A DNA stretch of 64,000 bases from an uncultured Carboxylicivirga sp. GTDB taxonomy: Bacteria > Bacteroidota > Bacteroidia > Bacteroidales > Marinilabiliaceae. The DNA is taken from NCBI RefSeq assembly GCF_963668385.1, contig NZ_OY764327.1, positions 2,542,001 through 2,606,000 of the forward strand, given 5' to 3'. The number at the start of each line of letters is the position of its first letter. The stretch's first letter is position 1. Position numbers and translations under genes: made by a program. Shown here in pieces: positions 45,044 through 53,440 of this stretch. The notes below the pieces were generated by a model. That model did no database searches, was not told the origin of the DNA, and worked only from the letters and a program-made list of their open reading frames with translations.

Positions 45044-46021
45044 ATGAAACACAATGAATCACATAAAATTGATTGGGAGCTACTCGCTAAAGATATGGCT
45101 GGAGAATTGACACCTGCTGAGCATAAAAAACTTAACATTGAGCTTAGTGGAGATAAAGATTTATTAGGTCAGATGGGTGATTTATGGGGAGATGCTAAGT
45201 ATGCTCAGGAACTTCAATCCATAGATACAGATAAGGCTTGGCAAAGCGTACAATATTCTGTAAAAAGGAAAGGTCAATTGGGTTTGTCTCACAATTTGAG
45301 AAAAGTTTTGTGGACTGCAGCAACAGTGATTGTAGCTTTGTTGGGGTATGTAATCATAAAAAATTTTGTACCGGAAAACAATATGCTAGAATTAATGGCT
45401 CAAAATGAAATAACAAAGGTTAAGCTTGCTGATGGAACAATTGTTGATTTAAATAAAGGAAGTTTACTAAAGTATCCTGAAGTTTTTAATGCCGAAACGC
45501 GTATGGTTCAGTTGCAAGGAGAAGCATTTTTCGATGTAGCCCGAAATGTGCAAAAACCTTTTATTATTGAAACCAATAATTTGCGTATAAGAGTGTTGGG
45601 CACTTCATTTAATGTTAGAGCTAACGAATATAATGGATGCGAAAGAGTTACAGTAGCTTCTGGTACAGTGGAGGTTACTTATTTAAATAATTCGATTATC
45701 CTAAAAAAAGGAGAGGTTGCTGATTTTAATGCGGAATCGAATCAATTAGTTAAATTGGAAACCGCTGATGTTAACTATCAATCCTGGAAAACCCGTGAAA
45801 TTGAGTTTAATAATGTATCACTTAATGAAGCAATTGCTGTAATTGAGTCAGTTTATAATGTGCAGATAGAAGCGGATAATACTATCCCAACTGATAGTTT
45901 GCTATTAACTGCAACATTTAGCCATGATGATTTAAACCATGTATTAAACGTGGTTTGTCAAACATTCAATTTACAGTTTGTTAAGCAGGATGATAAATAT
46001 CGAGTTGAAACTGTTCGATAG
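45044..46021 (+). CDS. FecR-family anti-sigma factor
   Basis: The 325-residue product has a short cytoplasmic anti-sigma region (1-85), one membrane helix (VLWTAATVIVALLGYVII, about 88-106), a periplasmic FecR domain (about 120-220; VKLADGTIVDLNKGSLLKYP, IRVLGTSFNVRA) and a C-terminal DUF4974-like domain (about 250-322). It would hold the adjacent ECF sigma factor at the membrane and release it on a periplasmic signal. It is 45 bp after the sigma gene, followed 70 bp later by an STN-domain gene that could carry the signal. Confidence 0.93.
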   Translation: MKHNESHKIDWELLAKDMAGELTPAEHKKLNIELSGDKDLLGQMGDLWGDAKYAQELQSIDTDKAWQSVQYSVKRKGQLGLSHNLRKVLWTAATVIVALLGYVIIKNFVPENNMLELMAQNEITKVKLADGTIVDLNKGSLLKYPEVFNAETRMVQLQGEAFFDVARNVQKPFIIETNNLRIRVLGTSFNVRANEYNGCERVTVASGTVEVTYLNNSIILKKGEVADFNAESNQLVKLETADVNYQSWKTREIEFNNVSLNEAIAVIESVYNVQIEADNTIPTDSLLLTATFSHDDLNHVLNVVCQTFNLQFVKQDDKYRVETVR

Positions 46022-46091
46022 GCGAAAAGAAAATTGTATTTTAAACAGAGGTAATATCTGATTTAAGATCTCTTTAATAAAGCTTTTCTGA

Positions 46092-47573
46092 ATGAAATTA
46101 TCCATAAATAAACAACTACTTGTTTGGATTGTAATTGCTATTCCGTTTTTAGGACTGAAAGCGCAAGTTGCCGATTTTCATTACAAGAATATTTCTTTAG
46201 CTGCTTTGATAGATTCCATATCGGAACAAACCAATGTTAAAATATCGTATAATGCAGGTTTGGTTCCTGTTGATAGTATTGTAGATGTCGATGATAATCA
46301 TATCCACCCGTATGATCTTTTAAAGAAGCTTCTTAAGAATGAACCATTGCAAATTTCTTTCAATAATAATCAGATTGTAATTAGTGAGAAAATTTCAAAC
46401 TTACCAACAGCATTTATACGCTTTAAAGGGCGGATTGTTGATAAGGATGATGGTACTCCAATGGCAATGGTTAACATTGCTGTTAAAAATAAAGCTTTGG
46501 GAACCATATCTAATATAAATGGAGAGTTTGAATTTGTTATTCCTTCTGAATACACAAACGACTCTATCGTTTTTTCTTTTATTGGATATAATAATCGTTT
46601 GTTCTCAATAGCGAAGGTGGATTCCTTTTTTACTGTATCAATGAAGAGTCATGATATAAAATTAAAAGAAGTAGAAATAAGATACGAATCGGTTGATGAT
46701 ATTATTGAAAAGATAAAGCAGTATAAATCTGATAATTATTTTGAAGAGCCAACGTTTCTTACTGGCTTTTACCGAGAATCGATAAAGCAGGATAATGAGT
46801 ATGTACAAGTTTCAGAGGCAATCATTGAAATAAAGAAACCATCTTATAATAATTTGCTCAATTTCGAAAGAGTTCGATTTGTAAAAGGCAGGAAGTTATC
46901 TGGTATGAAGTTAATGGAGTCGATAAATTTTAAGCTCGAAGGGGGGCCTTATCAATTTTCGAGACTTGATATTGCTAGATATTTTGACTTTTTACCCTCA
47001 AGCGGGGATAATAAGTATGAGTATAGTTTTGAAGGGATAGATTATTTAAATGATGAAATGGTATTTCAATTGGGTTTTGCTCCAGTTGATGATGATGGAG
47101 AGTTGAAATACAAAGGTCTGATTTGGGTCCATGCTCAATCGTATGCTATTATACATGTAGATTTTATGCTAACCAAAAAATCATTAAAGCACAGTAGGAA
47201 GGCTTTAATAAAAAAGACTAGTCGCAGAATAAAAGCCAATCCTCATCTGGCTAAATACTATATTGATTATCGAAAATTAAACAATAGATGGATTGTTAAT
47301 AAAGTAGGAGGTGAGATTGCTATCCACATTAATGATAAGAATCAAAAGATAAATTCAGAATTTGTTGGCTTATCAGAATTACTTATTAGTGATTGTGAAA
47401 CGGATAAAAGGCAGCATATTAAATCATCAGAATTGTATAAACCTAATTATGTGCTTGCTGATGAAATAAATGAAACAGATGAGGAGTTTTGGGAAAACTA
47501 TAATATAATTAAGCCTGATGAAGAACTAGAAAAAGTCTTCAAAAACATCAGGGTAAAAGAGGAAGTAAAATAA
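46092..47573 (+). CDS. STN plus carboxypeptidase-regulatory-like domain protein, no TonB barrel
   Basis: The 493-residue product has a signal peptide (about 1-25), an STN signalling domain (about 28-95; LAALIDSISEQTNVKISYN), and a CarboxypepD_reg-like domain (about 110-200; FKGRIVDKDDGTPMAMVNIAV). The remainder (about 200-493) has a DUF5686/LolA-like look (FLTGFYRESIKQDNEYVQVSEA, YKGLIWVHAQSYAIIHVDFM). STN plus regulatory domain normally starts a SusC/TonB receptor, but no plug or barrel follows. Its place after sigma and FecR genes suggests it talks to FecR through STN. Ligand unknown. Confidence 0.85.
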   Translation: MKLSINKQLLVWIVIAIPFLGLKAQVADFHYKNISLAALIDSISEQTNVKISYNAGLVPVDSIVDVDDNHIHPYDLLKKLLKNEPLQISFNNNQIVISEKISNLPTAFIRFKGRIVDKDDGTPMAMVNIAVKNKALGTISNINGEFEFVIPSEYTNDSIVFSFIGYNNRLFSIAKVDSFFTVSMKSHDIKLKEVEIRYESVDDIIEKIKQYKSDNYFEEPTFLTGFYRESIKQDNEYVQVSEAIIEIKKPSYNNLLNFERVRFVKGRKLSGMKLMESINFKLEGGPYQFSRLDIARYFDFLPSSGDNKYEYSFEGIDYLNDEMVFQLGFAPVDDDGELKYKGLIWVHAQSYAIIHVDFMLTKKSLKHSRKALIKKTSRRIKANPHLAKYYIDYRKLNNRWIVNKVGGEIAIHINDKNQKINSEFVGLSELLISDCETDKRQHIKSSELYKPNYVLADEINETDEEFWENYNIIKPDEELEKVFKNIRVKEEVK

Positions 47574-47642
47574 GGTTGCTTTCAAAAAAAGTTGATGGGA
47601 CGATAAAATGAGTGGTTTTATTGCCTGTTCCGAAAGCAACCT
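47573..47642. repeat. Inverted repeat at the cassette end
   Basis: AGGTTGCTTTC (47573-47583) pairs with GAAAGCAACCT (47632-47642) around a 48-nt loop; no clear T-tract on either strand. It lies between the convergent STN-protein and ACP-like genes and may form a transcript-end structure. Confidence 0.5.
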
Positions 47643-47667
47643 CATGGGATTGGTCATTGAAAAAATC

Positions 47668-47907
47668 CTATGCGCAATGTTTCTGTAGGTAATCAAGTGT
47701 TGATTGTACAGAAGTTAATTGCAATACTTCGTCGTTTTTTATTCTTAAATTAAATTTTGTTTCCAAATAAAAAAGGAAAAAATTCATGTCTAAATCGTCC
47801 ACAAAAAGCTCATCACGAAACGTGGCATTTTCACTAATTCGACTCTTTGGTACACCAGTTTTTCTTAAAACTTTGTACAAATTTCGTCTAATCGCTTTTG
47901 CATTCAT
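47668..47907 (-). CDS. Acyl-carrier-protein-like protein lacking the phosphopantetheine Ser
   Basis: The 79-residue product has the ACP four-helix layout and the loop before helix 2. Where ACPs read LGADSLD (Ser carries 4'-phosphopantetheine), this reads LFVDDLD: the Ser position is Asp38. Helix 2 (MNFFLFYLETKFNL) and the third-helix region (IKNDEVLQLTSVQSTLDYL) otherwise follow ACP spacing. It cannot be modified in the usual way. The chosen start is the ATG at 47905-47907; a TTG four codons upstream is less likely. It is not next to fatty-acid or polyketide genes. It is divergent from the BamA-like gene. Confidence 0.75.
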   Translation of the reverse strand: MNAKAIRRNLYKVLRKTGVPKSRISENATFRDELFVDDLDMNFFLFYLETKFNLRIKNDEVLQLTSVQSTLDYLQKHCA

Positions 47908-48060
47908 ATCTAAAATCAATTATTAATTCATCTATAAGACAATCAAAAAAATAAATGGACGTATGCTTTTTTTGAATTTTTTTCAAAATAGTTCAAAATT
48001 TACACTTTGATTCACGTAAGTTGTTGTTGTATAGTTATTAATAAAATGAAATAAAAATTG

Positions 48061-48068
48061 TATTTTTG
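48061..48068 (+). promoter_or_regulatory. -7 box (TATTTTTG) of the BamA-like gene
   Basis: Perfect TAnnTTTG; transcription would start near 48074, so the upstream TTG frame start at 48058 cannot be used. Confidence 0.45.
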
Positions 48069-48108
48069 CATTTATTGTAAGGTGGAATTTTACAAAGTGG
48101 GTAGATTG

Positions 48109-49290
48109 GTGAAAATTTTTGGGCAAAGAATGGCAGTGATTGTCATTTTTCTTTTGCAGGCGATTTTTTTTGTAAATAGTCAAACAGACTCAACCAGAGT
48201 GCTGTTGAATAATTTAGATTCACTTCGGTTTGCAAAAATCGAAAATAAGAATTTTAGGATAATGCCTTATGTGGCCCCATCGTATACTCCCGAAACAGAG
48301 TTTCTGTTAACGGCTGGTGGCTTAATTACGTTTAAAACTCAAAAATGGAATAAATTACTGAATCGTTCTTCCATTCCTTTTTCATTTGGTTATAGTTCCA
48401 CTGGTGCGATAACAATAAATATTCAGAATGTAATTTATTTTACTGATGATAAGTTACGCACCATTGGTGAGTTTATTTATAAAGATATGCCCGATAACTA
48501 TTGGGGGGTTGGTTATGATAATGGTGTAGATATTGAAAAATCTGCCGCTACCACAGGGTATCAACGCTTGTATTGGCGCTTTTACGAAAAATGTATGGTA
48601 CGAACCTATAAAGATTTGTTTGTGGGAGCTGTAGTTGATTTTAATGGAACAGAGGCTACTGCCTTAAATGCAAATATGCAAGATGATGAGTATGTATTGG
48701 CAAATGGTACAAATATTAATAACACAGGATTAGGTGTGGCTATCGAGTACGATACGCGCGATTTTGTACAAAATGCATACGAGGGAGTTTTTGTAAGTGC
48801 TTCAATGTTATTTTTTCAGAGATGGTTGGGAGCAAATACTAGTTTTAGGGTATTTGAATTGGACTATCGACAGTACCGTCAAATCAAACGAAAGCGACGT
48901 ACCTTAGCCTGGAATTTTAAATCCCGATTCTCATTTGGCGATGAGGTGCCTTGGTCGGATATGGCTATGTTGGGAGGACCATTTAATATGAGAGGGTATA
49001 CTTTAGGGCGATTTCGCGATAAGAATGCGATGAGTGCTACCGTTGAATACCGACACATGTTCAAAAGAAAAACACTTAATAAGAGAGGGAATTATGATAG
49101 TCCATTTGGATATGTGGGGTGGGTAGGAGCTGGAACTGTTGCTCCTTCGCTACTGGAATGTAGTAAATGGTTGCCAAATGCCGGAATTGGTGCTCGAGTC
49201 GAAATTCAACCTCGTATGAATATCCGTGTAGATTATGGAATTGGTAAAGGAGAAACGGGCTTTTATGTTACTTTTTCTGAGGCATTTTAA
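48109..49290 (+). CDS. BamA/TamA-like surface antigen (D15-type) barrel protein
   Basis: The product (393 residues from GTG 48109) has a signal peptide (KIFGQRMAVIVIFLLQAIFF, ending VNSQ). The rest is a C-terminal D15-type barrel: VAIEYDTRDFVQNAYEG, FELDYRQYRQIKRKRRTL, MLGGPFNMRGYTLGRFRDK (the R-G-Y motif of the L6 loop) and the terminal YVTFSEAF strand. POTRA domains are absent, so it is not BamA itself; it belongs to the single-barrel surface-antigen group. Starts at 48130 (ATG) or 48094 (GTG) are possible; I chose 48109 because it supplies the basic n-region. Monocistronic. Confidence 0.85.
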   Translation: MKIFGQRMAVIVIFLLQAIFFVNSQTDSTRVLLNNLDSLRFAKIENKNFRIMPYVAPSYTPETEFLLTAGGLITFKTQKWNKLLNRSSIPFSFGYSSTGAITINIQNVIYFTDDKLRTIGEFIYKDMPDNYWGVGYDNGVDIEKSAATTGYQRLYWRFYEKCMVRTYKDLFVGAVVDFNGTEATALNANMQDDEYVLANGTNINNTGLGVAIEYDTRDFVQNAYEGVFVSASMLFFQRWLGANTSFRVFELDYRQYRQIKRKRRTLAWNFKSRFSFGDEVPWSDMAMLGGPFNMRGYTLGRFRDKNAMSATVEYRHMFKRKTLNKRGNYDSPFGYVGWVGAGTVAPSLLECSKWLPNAGIGARVEIQPRMNIRVDYGIGKGETGFYVTFSEAF

Positions 49291-49371
49291 AGTAGTTAAG
49301 AAATCAATATTGTGTTGATAACTTTTCTGAAACCTACTCTTTTATAAATTTTAGCACTTGCTTTTCAATCT

Positions 49372-49379
49372 TATCTTTG
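49372..49379 (+). promoter_or_regulatory. -7 box (TATCTTTG) of the DUF4494 gene
   Basis: Perfect TAnnTTTG, 19 nt before the ATG. Confidence 0.45.
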
Positions 49380-49398
49380 TACTCTAAAATTAAGAAGT

Positions 49399-49968
49399 AT
49401 GCAAAATTTGTTTGAGTGCAAGGTTAAATATGAAAAGATAGACGAAGCGTCGGGGAAAGAGAAAAAAGTGAGTGAAACCTATTTGATAGATGCTGTTTCA
49501 TTTACCGAAGCTGAATCACGAATTTATAAGGAAATGGAAATGATGGTTCGTGGCGAATTTATGGTTACCAATATCCGAAAAGCTAATTATACAGAGATTT
49601 TTGATAACGAAGACGGCGACCGTTGGTTCAAAAGTAAAGTATCGTTTGCCTCGGTTGACGAAAAATCGGGTAAAGAAAAGAAAGTAAGCAATCAGATTTT
49701 AGTTATGGCAAGTAACGTAAAAGATGCTTACGATAAAATTCAGCAAGGCATGGGTGGTATGACTGTTGATTTTGAAATTAATGCAATTTCCGAAAGTCCT
49801 ATTATGGATTTCTTTGCTTATTTCAGTGATGGAACAGATGTTGAAATACCTGAGCATCTTAAATCAATTGGTCGTAGAGAAATACCCAATGATGATGCTG
49901 AAGAAGAGGTGATTGAAGAGGAAGATATAGCTGATGAGCAAGGTTATGATGAAGAAGAAGAATTGTAA
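49399..49968 (+). CDS. DUF4494 protein with internal duplication
   Basis: The 189-residue product carries a duplicated unit: FECKVKYEKIDEASGKEKKVS (split here) near residue 4 and WFKSKVSFASVDEKSGKEKK near residue 75, each followed by a helix (FTEAESRIYKEM; VKDAYDKIQQGM). This is the arrangement of DUF4494, a Bacteroidota family of unknown function. No signal peptide. The C-terminus is very acidic (AEEEVIEEEDIADE). It has its own promoter and terminator. Confidence 0.85.
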   Translation: MQNLFECKVKYEKIDEASGKEKKVSETYLIDAVSFTEAESRIYKEMEMMVRGEFMVTNIRKANYTEIFDNEDGDRWFKSKVSFASVDEKSGKEKKVSNQILVMASNVKDAYDKIQQGMGGMTVDFEINAISESPIMDFFAYFSDGTDVEIPEHLKSIGRREIPNDDAEEEVIEEEDIADEQGYDEEEEL

Positions 49969-49996
49969 TTGCTACATCATTAAAATATTTACAAAG

Positions 49997-50022
49997 AGGA
50001 GTCTGAATAGACTCCTTTTTTT
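49997..50022 (+). terminator. Terminator after the DUF4494 gene
   Basis: Stem AGGAGTCT/AGACTCCT, GAAT loop, T7. Confidence 0.9.
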
Positions 50023-50092
50023 GATTTCTATTAAAAAAATGTAAATGTGGTTTAAGTTGATAAAACGCATGTTATTTATCAAAAACCACCCA

Positions 50093-50100
50093 TACTTTTG
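50093..50100 (+). promoter_or_regulatory. -7 box (TACTTTTG) of the serine dehydratase gene
   Basis: Perfect TAnnTTTG ending at 50100; the in-frame TTG at 50098 lies inside it, so translation must begin at 50119 or 50122. Confidence 0.5.
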
Positions 50101-50118
50101 GCGAAATTTTTAAAAGCC

Positions 50119-51339
50119 ATGATGGAGTCAATTAAAGAGATATATAAAATTGGTAGCGGACCTTCGAGCAGCCATACCATGGGGCCGAAAAAAGCGGCAG
50201 AGATGTTTTTGAAACGTCAGCCCGATGCAGCTAGTTATGAGGTCACTTTATTTGGAAGTTTGGCAGCTACCGGTAAAGGTCACTTAACCGATTGGGCCAT
50301 TGAGCAGGTTTTTGCTAATCGTAAATTAAAAATTAATTGGCGACCAAATGTATTTTTGCCCCGTCATTCGAATGCATTATCATTTACGGCTTTTAATGAT
50401 ATGGGGATTGAACTGGATAGCTGGACTGCCTACAGTGTTGGCGGAGGTACGGTTATTGACGATTTCAGGCAGGAAGAAACACAAGCACTATATGAATTAA
50501 CAACTCTGGACGCTATTCTTAAATATTGCGATGATAATGGGATGCATTTATGGGAGTATGTTGAGCATGTCGAAGGTAAAGAAATATGGACTTATCTTGC
50601 CAAGGTATGGGATGTAATGAGTCAGGCAATTGATAAAGGTTTAGACGAAGAAGGAACGTTACCGGGAGCTCTTAAATTGCCCCGCAAGGCGGCTGCTTAT
50701 TATACGAAAGCAAAAAACTTTAGTGGGCAGATGGAACGTCGCTCAATGATTTTTGCCTATGCTTTGGCCGTATCAGAGCAAAATGCTTCGGGAGGAACCA
50801 TTGTAACGGCCCCAACTTGTGGCGCCAGCGGTGTTTTGCCAGCCGTTCTAAAGTTTACTAAAGTTTATTATGATGCATCCGAGAAAAAGATTTTACGAGC
50901 ATTGGCTACTGCCGGATTAATTGGTAATCTGGTTAAGTATAATGCTTCTATTTCTGGAGCCGAAGTGGGATGCCAGGGAGAGGTAGGTACCGCTTGTGCA
51001 ATGGCTTCGGCTGCCGCCACACAATTGTTTGGTGGAAGTATTTATCAAATCGAATATTCGGCAGAAATGGGTTTGGAGCATCATCTGGGGTTAACCTGCG
51101 ATCCGATTGCTGGATTAGTTCAAATTCCTTGTATTGAACGAAATGCTTTTGCGGCTGCAAGAGCACTTAATCATAACACCTATGTGTTACTATCAGATGG
51201 AAGGCATCGAATTACCTTTGATGAAGTAGTAAAAGCCATGAAACAGACCGGTCACGATTTGCCTAATCTGTATAAAGAAACATCGACCGGAGGACTGGCC
51301 GTTTGTCATGAAAACAAAAAAATGTGCAACTCACTATAA
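50119..51339 (+). CDS. sdaA: L-serine ammonia-lyase, iron-sulfur, single chain
   Basis: Converts L-serine to pyruvate and ammonia with an oxygen-sensitive [4Fe-4S] cluster. The N-terminal beta domain starts ESIKEIYKIGSGPSSSHTMGP, the C-terminal alpha domain contains TAPTCGASGVLPA, GAEVGCQGEVGTACAMASAA, and CDPIAGLVQIPCIERN; the three Cys positions for the cluster are present. One-chain form of 406 residues, near the usual length for fused alpha and beta domains. Two adjacent ATGs (50119, 50122) are equally good starts. Followed by a strong terminator. Confidence 0.94.
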   Translation: MMESIKEIYKIGSGPSSSHTMGPKKAAEMFLKRQPDAASYEVTLFGSLAATGKGHLTDWAIEQVFANRKLKINWRPNVFLPRHSNALSFTAFNDMGIELDSWTAYSVGGGTVIDDFRQEETQALYELTTLDAILKYCDDNGMHLWEYVEHVEGKEIWTYLAKVWDVMSQAIDKGLDEEGTLPGALKLPRKAAAYYTKAKNFSGQMERRSMIFAYALAVSEQNASGGTIVTAPTCGASGVLPAVLKFTKVYYDASEKKILRALATAGLIGNLVKYNASISGAEVGCQGEVGTACAMASAAATQLFGGSIYQIEYSAEMGLEHHLGLTCDPIAGLVQIPCIERNAFAAARALNHNTYVLLSDGRHRITFDEVVKAMKQTGHDLPNLYKETSTGGLAVCHENKKMCNSL

Positions 51340-51342
51340 AAC

Positions 51343-51370
51343 AAAAATCCCGGCAAATACCGGGATTTTT
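51343..51370 (+). terminator. Terminator after sdaA
   Basis: Stem AAAAATCCCGG/CCGGGATTTTT with a 6-nt loop; symmetrical, so it can act on both strands. Confidence 0.9.
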
Positions 51371-51746
51371 AATGCTCTAAAAATACAATTGTTGAATGAA
51401 AATTGAATCTGACCCTATAAATTGGGGTGGATCAATGCAGCAAATATAGTTTTATATATGAAATTGTCAAATGATTGATGTTACTTACCCTCTTAACTTT
51501 TAGGAACATGTAATTATTTGAATTGAGGCTGCTTATTTTATTAGCCTTAACATTGCTCAGGGGCTGCAAAATATTACTCATTGAAGGGGGTAAATAGCTC
51601 ATTATTTACCCAAATCCGTAAATGGACGTTATAATAATGCTCAGGGGATTAATTCCAATGCTCATTGAAGGGGCGAATCTGTTAAGGGGAAGGGTATGTG
51701 TGCTCCGGGGGTAGTAAAATCAATGGTTTTAGAAAAAATGAATGTC
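51371..51746. other. Gene-free interval with degenerate direct repeats
   Basis: The 370-bp space between convergent sdaA and the YjjG-like gene has no coding region. Its second half holds G-rich words in an approximately 84-bp direct duplication: TGCTCAGGGG at 51554 and 51638, and CTCATTGAAGGGG at 51578 and 51661, plus GCTCCGGGGG near 51702. Confidence 0.55.
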
Positions 51747-52445
51747 TTATAACAATAAAGGCAGCAGTTGATCCAATTCGCTAATTTCGTGTGTTATCTT
51801 TTTGTCGTGTTGTTGCTGTTTACTATTAAAAAATACCTGATCGATTCCCGATTTGATGGCTCCCTCAATATCAGCTTCCAAACTATCGCCAATTACCAAA
51901 GCTTCTTTTTTGCTAATATTACAACTCTTTATAAAATAGTCGAAGAAATAAGGATGAGGTTTTTGAACACCAATTAATTCTGAGATATAAATATTTTTGA
52001 AATAAGTGGCTAGTCCACTATTAATCAGTTTTTTGTTCTGTACCTCGCGAAAACCATTGGTTATAATATGCATTTGGTAATGAGGTTTCAACTTTTCAAG
52101 TACATCCAAGGTGTTAGGAAATAGCTTTGTTTTAGTAGGACTGATAGTAAGATATTGTTCGGCAAATTTTTTCGCTATTTCAATATCATCAAATCCAACC
52201 TCCGAAAATGGAAGATAGAAACGCTGTGTATTTAATGTTTTTTTATCAACATTACCTTTTCTATACTGACTCCATAAATAAAGATTGTGATATTCGTATC
52301 GATCATGAAAATCGTTGAAATCGTTGAAATATCTTTTCAATTCAAAAGTATCAAATAACTCAATCAGTGTTTCTTCCGAATTAGTTTCGAAATCCCAAAG
52401 CGTATGATCCAAGTCGAAAAATAAATGCGTGTATCTTCTTTCCAT
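51747..52445 (-). CDS. YjjG-type HAD pyrimidine nucleotidase
   Basis: HAD phosphatase of the YjjG group, which removes 5'-phosphate from (often non-canonical) pyrimidine nucleotides. The 232-residue product has motif I FFDLDHTLWDFE (nucleophile Asp), motif II IITNGF, the Lys of QKPHPYFFDYF and motif IV VIGDSLEADIEGA. Length and N-terminus fit. The ATG (52443-52445) lies only 4 nt from a perfect -7 box, suggesting a leaderless mRNA. Alone on its strand. Confidence 0.88.
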   Translation of the reverse strand: MERRYTHLFFDLDHTLWDFETNSEETLIELFDTFELKRYFNDFNDFHDRYEYHNLYLWSQYRKGNVDKKTLNTQRFYLPFSEVGFDDIEIAKKFAEQYLTISPTKTKLFPNTLDVLEKLKPHYQMHIITNGFREVQNKKLINSGLATYFKNIYISELIGVQKPHPYFFDYFIKSCNISKKEALVIGDSLEADIEGAIKSGIDQVFFNSKQQQHDKKITHEISELDQLLPLLL

Positions 52446-52449
52446 GGTG

Positions 52450-52457
52450 CAAAGATA
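52450..52457 (-). promoter_or_regulatory. -7 box (TATCTTTG) of the YjjG-like gene
   Basis: Perfect TAnnTTTG on the minus strand, 4 nt from the ATG. A TTTG lies 16 nt further upstream, a short -33 spacing. Confidence 0.45.
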
Positions 52458-52474
52458 ATGCTGTTATAGGTAAC

Positions 52475-52527
52475 AAAAAAGCGACCTCAATGAGACCGCT
52501 TTTATTATAAGCCCGACTTTAGTCGGG
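52475..52527 (-). terminator. Two tandem hairpins ending the coiled-coil lipoprotein transcript
   Basis: First met on the minus strand: CCCGACT/AGTCGGG (52512-52527). Then AAGCGGTCTC/GAGGTCGCTT (two-base internal mismatch) followed by T6. They lie between the minus-strand lipoprotein gene and the YjjG-like gene. Confidence 0.65.
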
Positions 52528-52554
52528 TAATATTTTTACTAATAAAGTCAAAAA

Positions 52555-53418
52555 CTAATTTACCTGGATAACCAAATATCTTGAGCGACTCCAGAATGCT
52601 TCTTTATCGGCAATTTTAAGTACCATGCTGCCTTCTGCACCTTCTTCTAATGTATAAGACGATTCAGGATGAACGGTTAAAATTTTAGCTTTAGGGCGGA
52701 ATAATGGGATAGAATCAACTTCTCGATAGTCGATGGTAGTGAAATAGTTTTCGTCGTATCCTTCGCCTGTTACTTGCTTCTTGCTGAATAATCCATTGCT
52801 CTCAATAATTTTTTGATCCATTAATTCTTTTTTGGTTCCAAAAACGTAATGAGCTTTATATAATTCAACAGTTGCTTCAGCAAGTTGCTGTTGAGTTGCG
52901 TTTCTCACATTCTCAAGTGAATCAACCACACCTTGCAATCCTTCGATGGTAAAGTTCAATTCGGTGATTTCTAAACTCTGACCTTCAAGTTGTTGTTTCA
53001 ACTTAATAATTTCCAGGGTTTTTTCTTTTAACTGATTATTTAGGCGGGTAACCAGTTTATTTAAGTTGGCATTGTTGGTGCCTGATTGTTTCAGGTCTTT
53101 TTCAAGTTTAGTAATTTGTTCTTTATTCTGAAGCATCAAATCATATATCAGCTGAATATCACCGTTAATTCGGTCTTCCAAGGCTTTGCCCGAAGCTTCG
53201 CCGCTGGATACATTCATACTGATAATTTTCTCTTTTTCTTTTATTCTTTGAAGATTGTCATCAATCGAAATCATGGCAGTTACCAGACTGTTCATCTGAC
53301 GATCTTTTTCAGCAACGGCCATCATCAACGAGTCTTTCTGGCTTTTATCATCAGCTGTATCGGTTAGATTACAAGCTGATGTTAGTGCAATAAGGACAAA
53401 CGGAATAATTCTTTTCAT
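52555..53418 (-). CDS. Coiled-coil lipoprotein, unknown function
   Basis: Not recognised as a named family. The 287-residue product has a lipoprotein signal (VLIALTSAC, Cys16). Long amphipathic helices with heptad spacing follow (about 25-185; KLVTRLNNQLKEKTLEIIKL, SLEITELNFTIEGLQGVV), and a compact C-terminal beta domain (about 195-287; YVFGTKKELMDQKII, ILTVHPESSYTLEEG). It would project from a membrane into the periplasm. It lies 22 bp after rsmI on the same strand. Similar coiled-coil lipoproteins are common in Bacteroidota; function unknown. Confidence 0.8.
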   Translation of the reverse strand: MKRIIPFVLIALTSACNLTDTADDKSQKDSLMMAVAEKDRQMNSLVTAMISIDDNLQRIKEKEKIISMNVSSGEASGKALEDRINGDIQLIYDLMLQNKEQITKLEKDLKQSGTNNANLNKLVTRLNNQLKEKTLEIIKLKQQLEGQSLEITELNFTIEGLQGVVDSLENVRNATQQQLAEATVELYKAHYVFGTKKELMDQKIIESNGLFSKKQVTGEGYDENYFTTIDYREVDSIPLFRPKAKILTVHPESSYTLEEGAEGSMVLKIADKEAFWSRSRYLVIQVN

Positions 53419-53440
53419 AAGATGAAATTTAAATGGGTGT

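Noticed and set aside
48058-48108. TTG start at 48058 for the BamA-like gene
   Set aside because: It lies at the -7 box, upstream of the expected transcription start, and adds Cys-rich residues that do not form a signal peptide.
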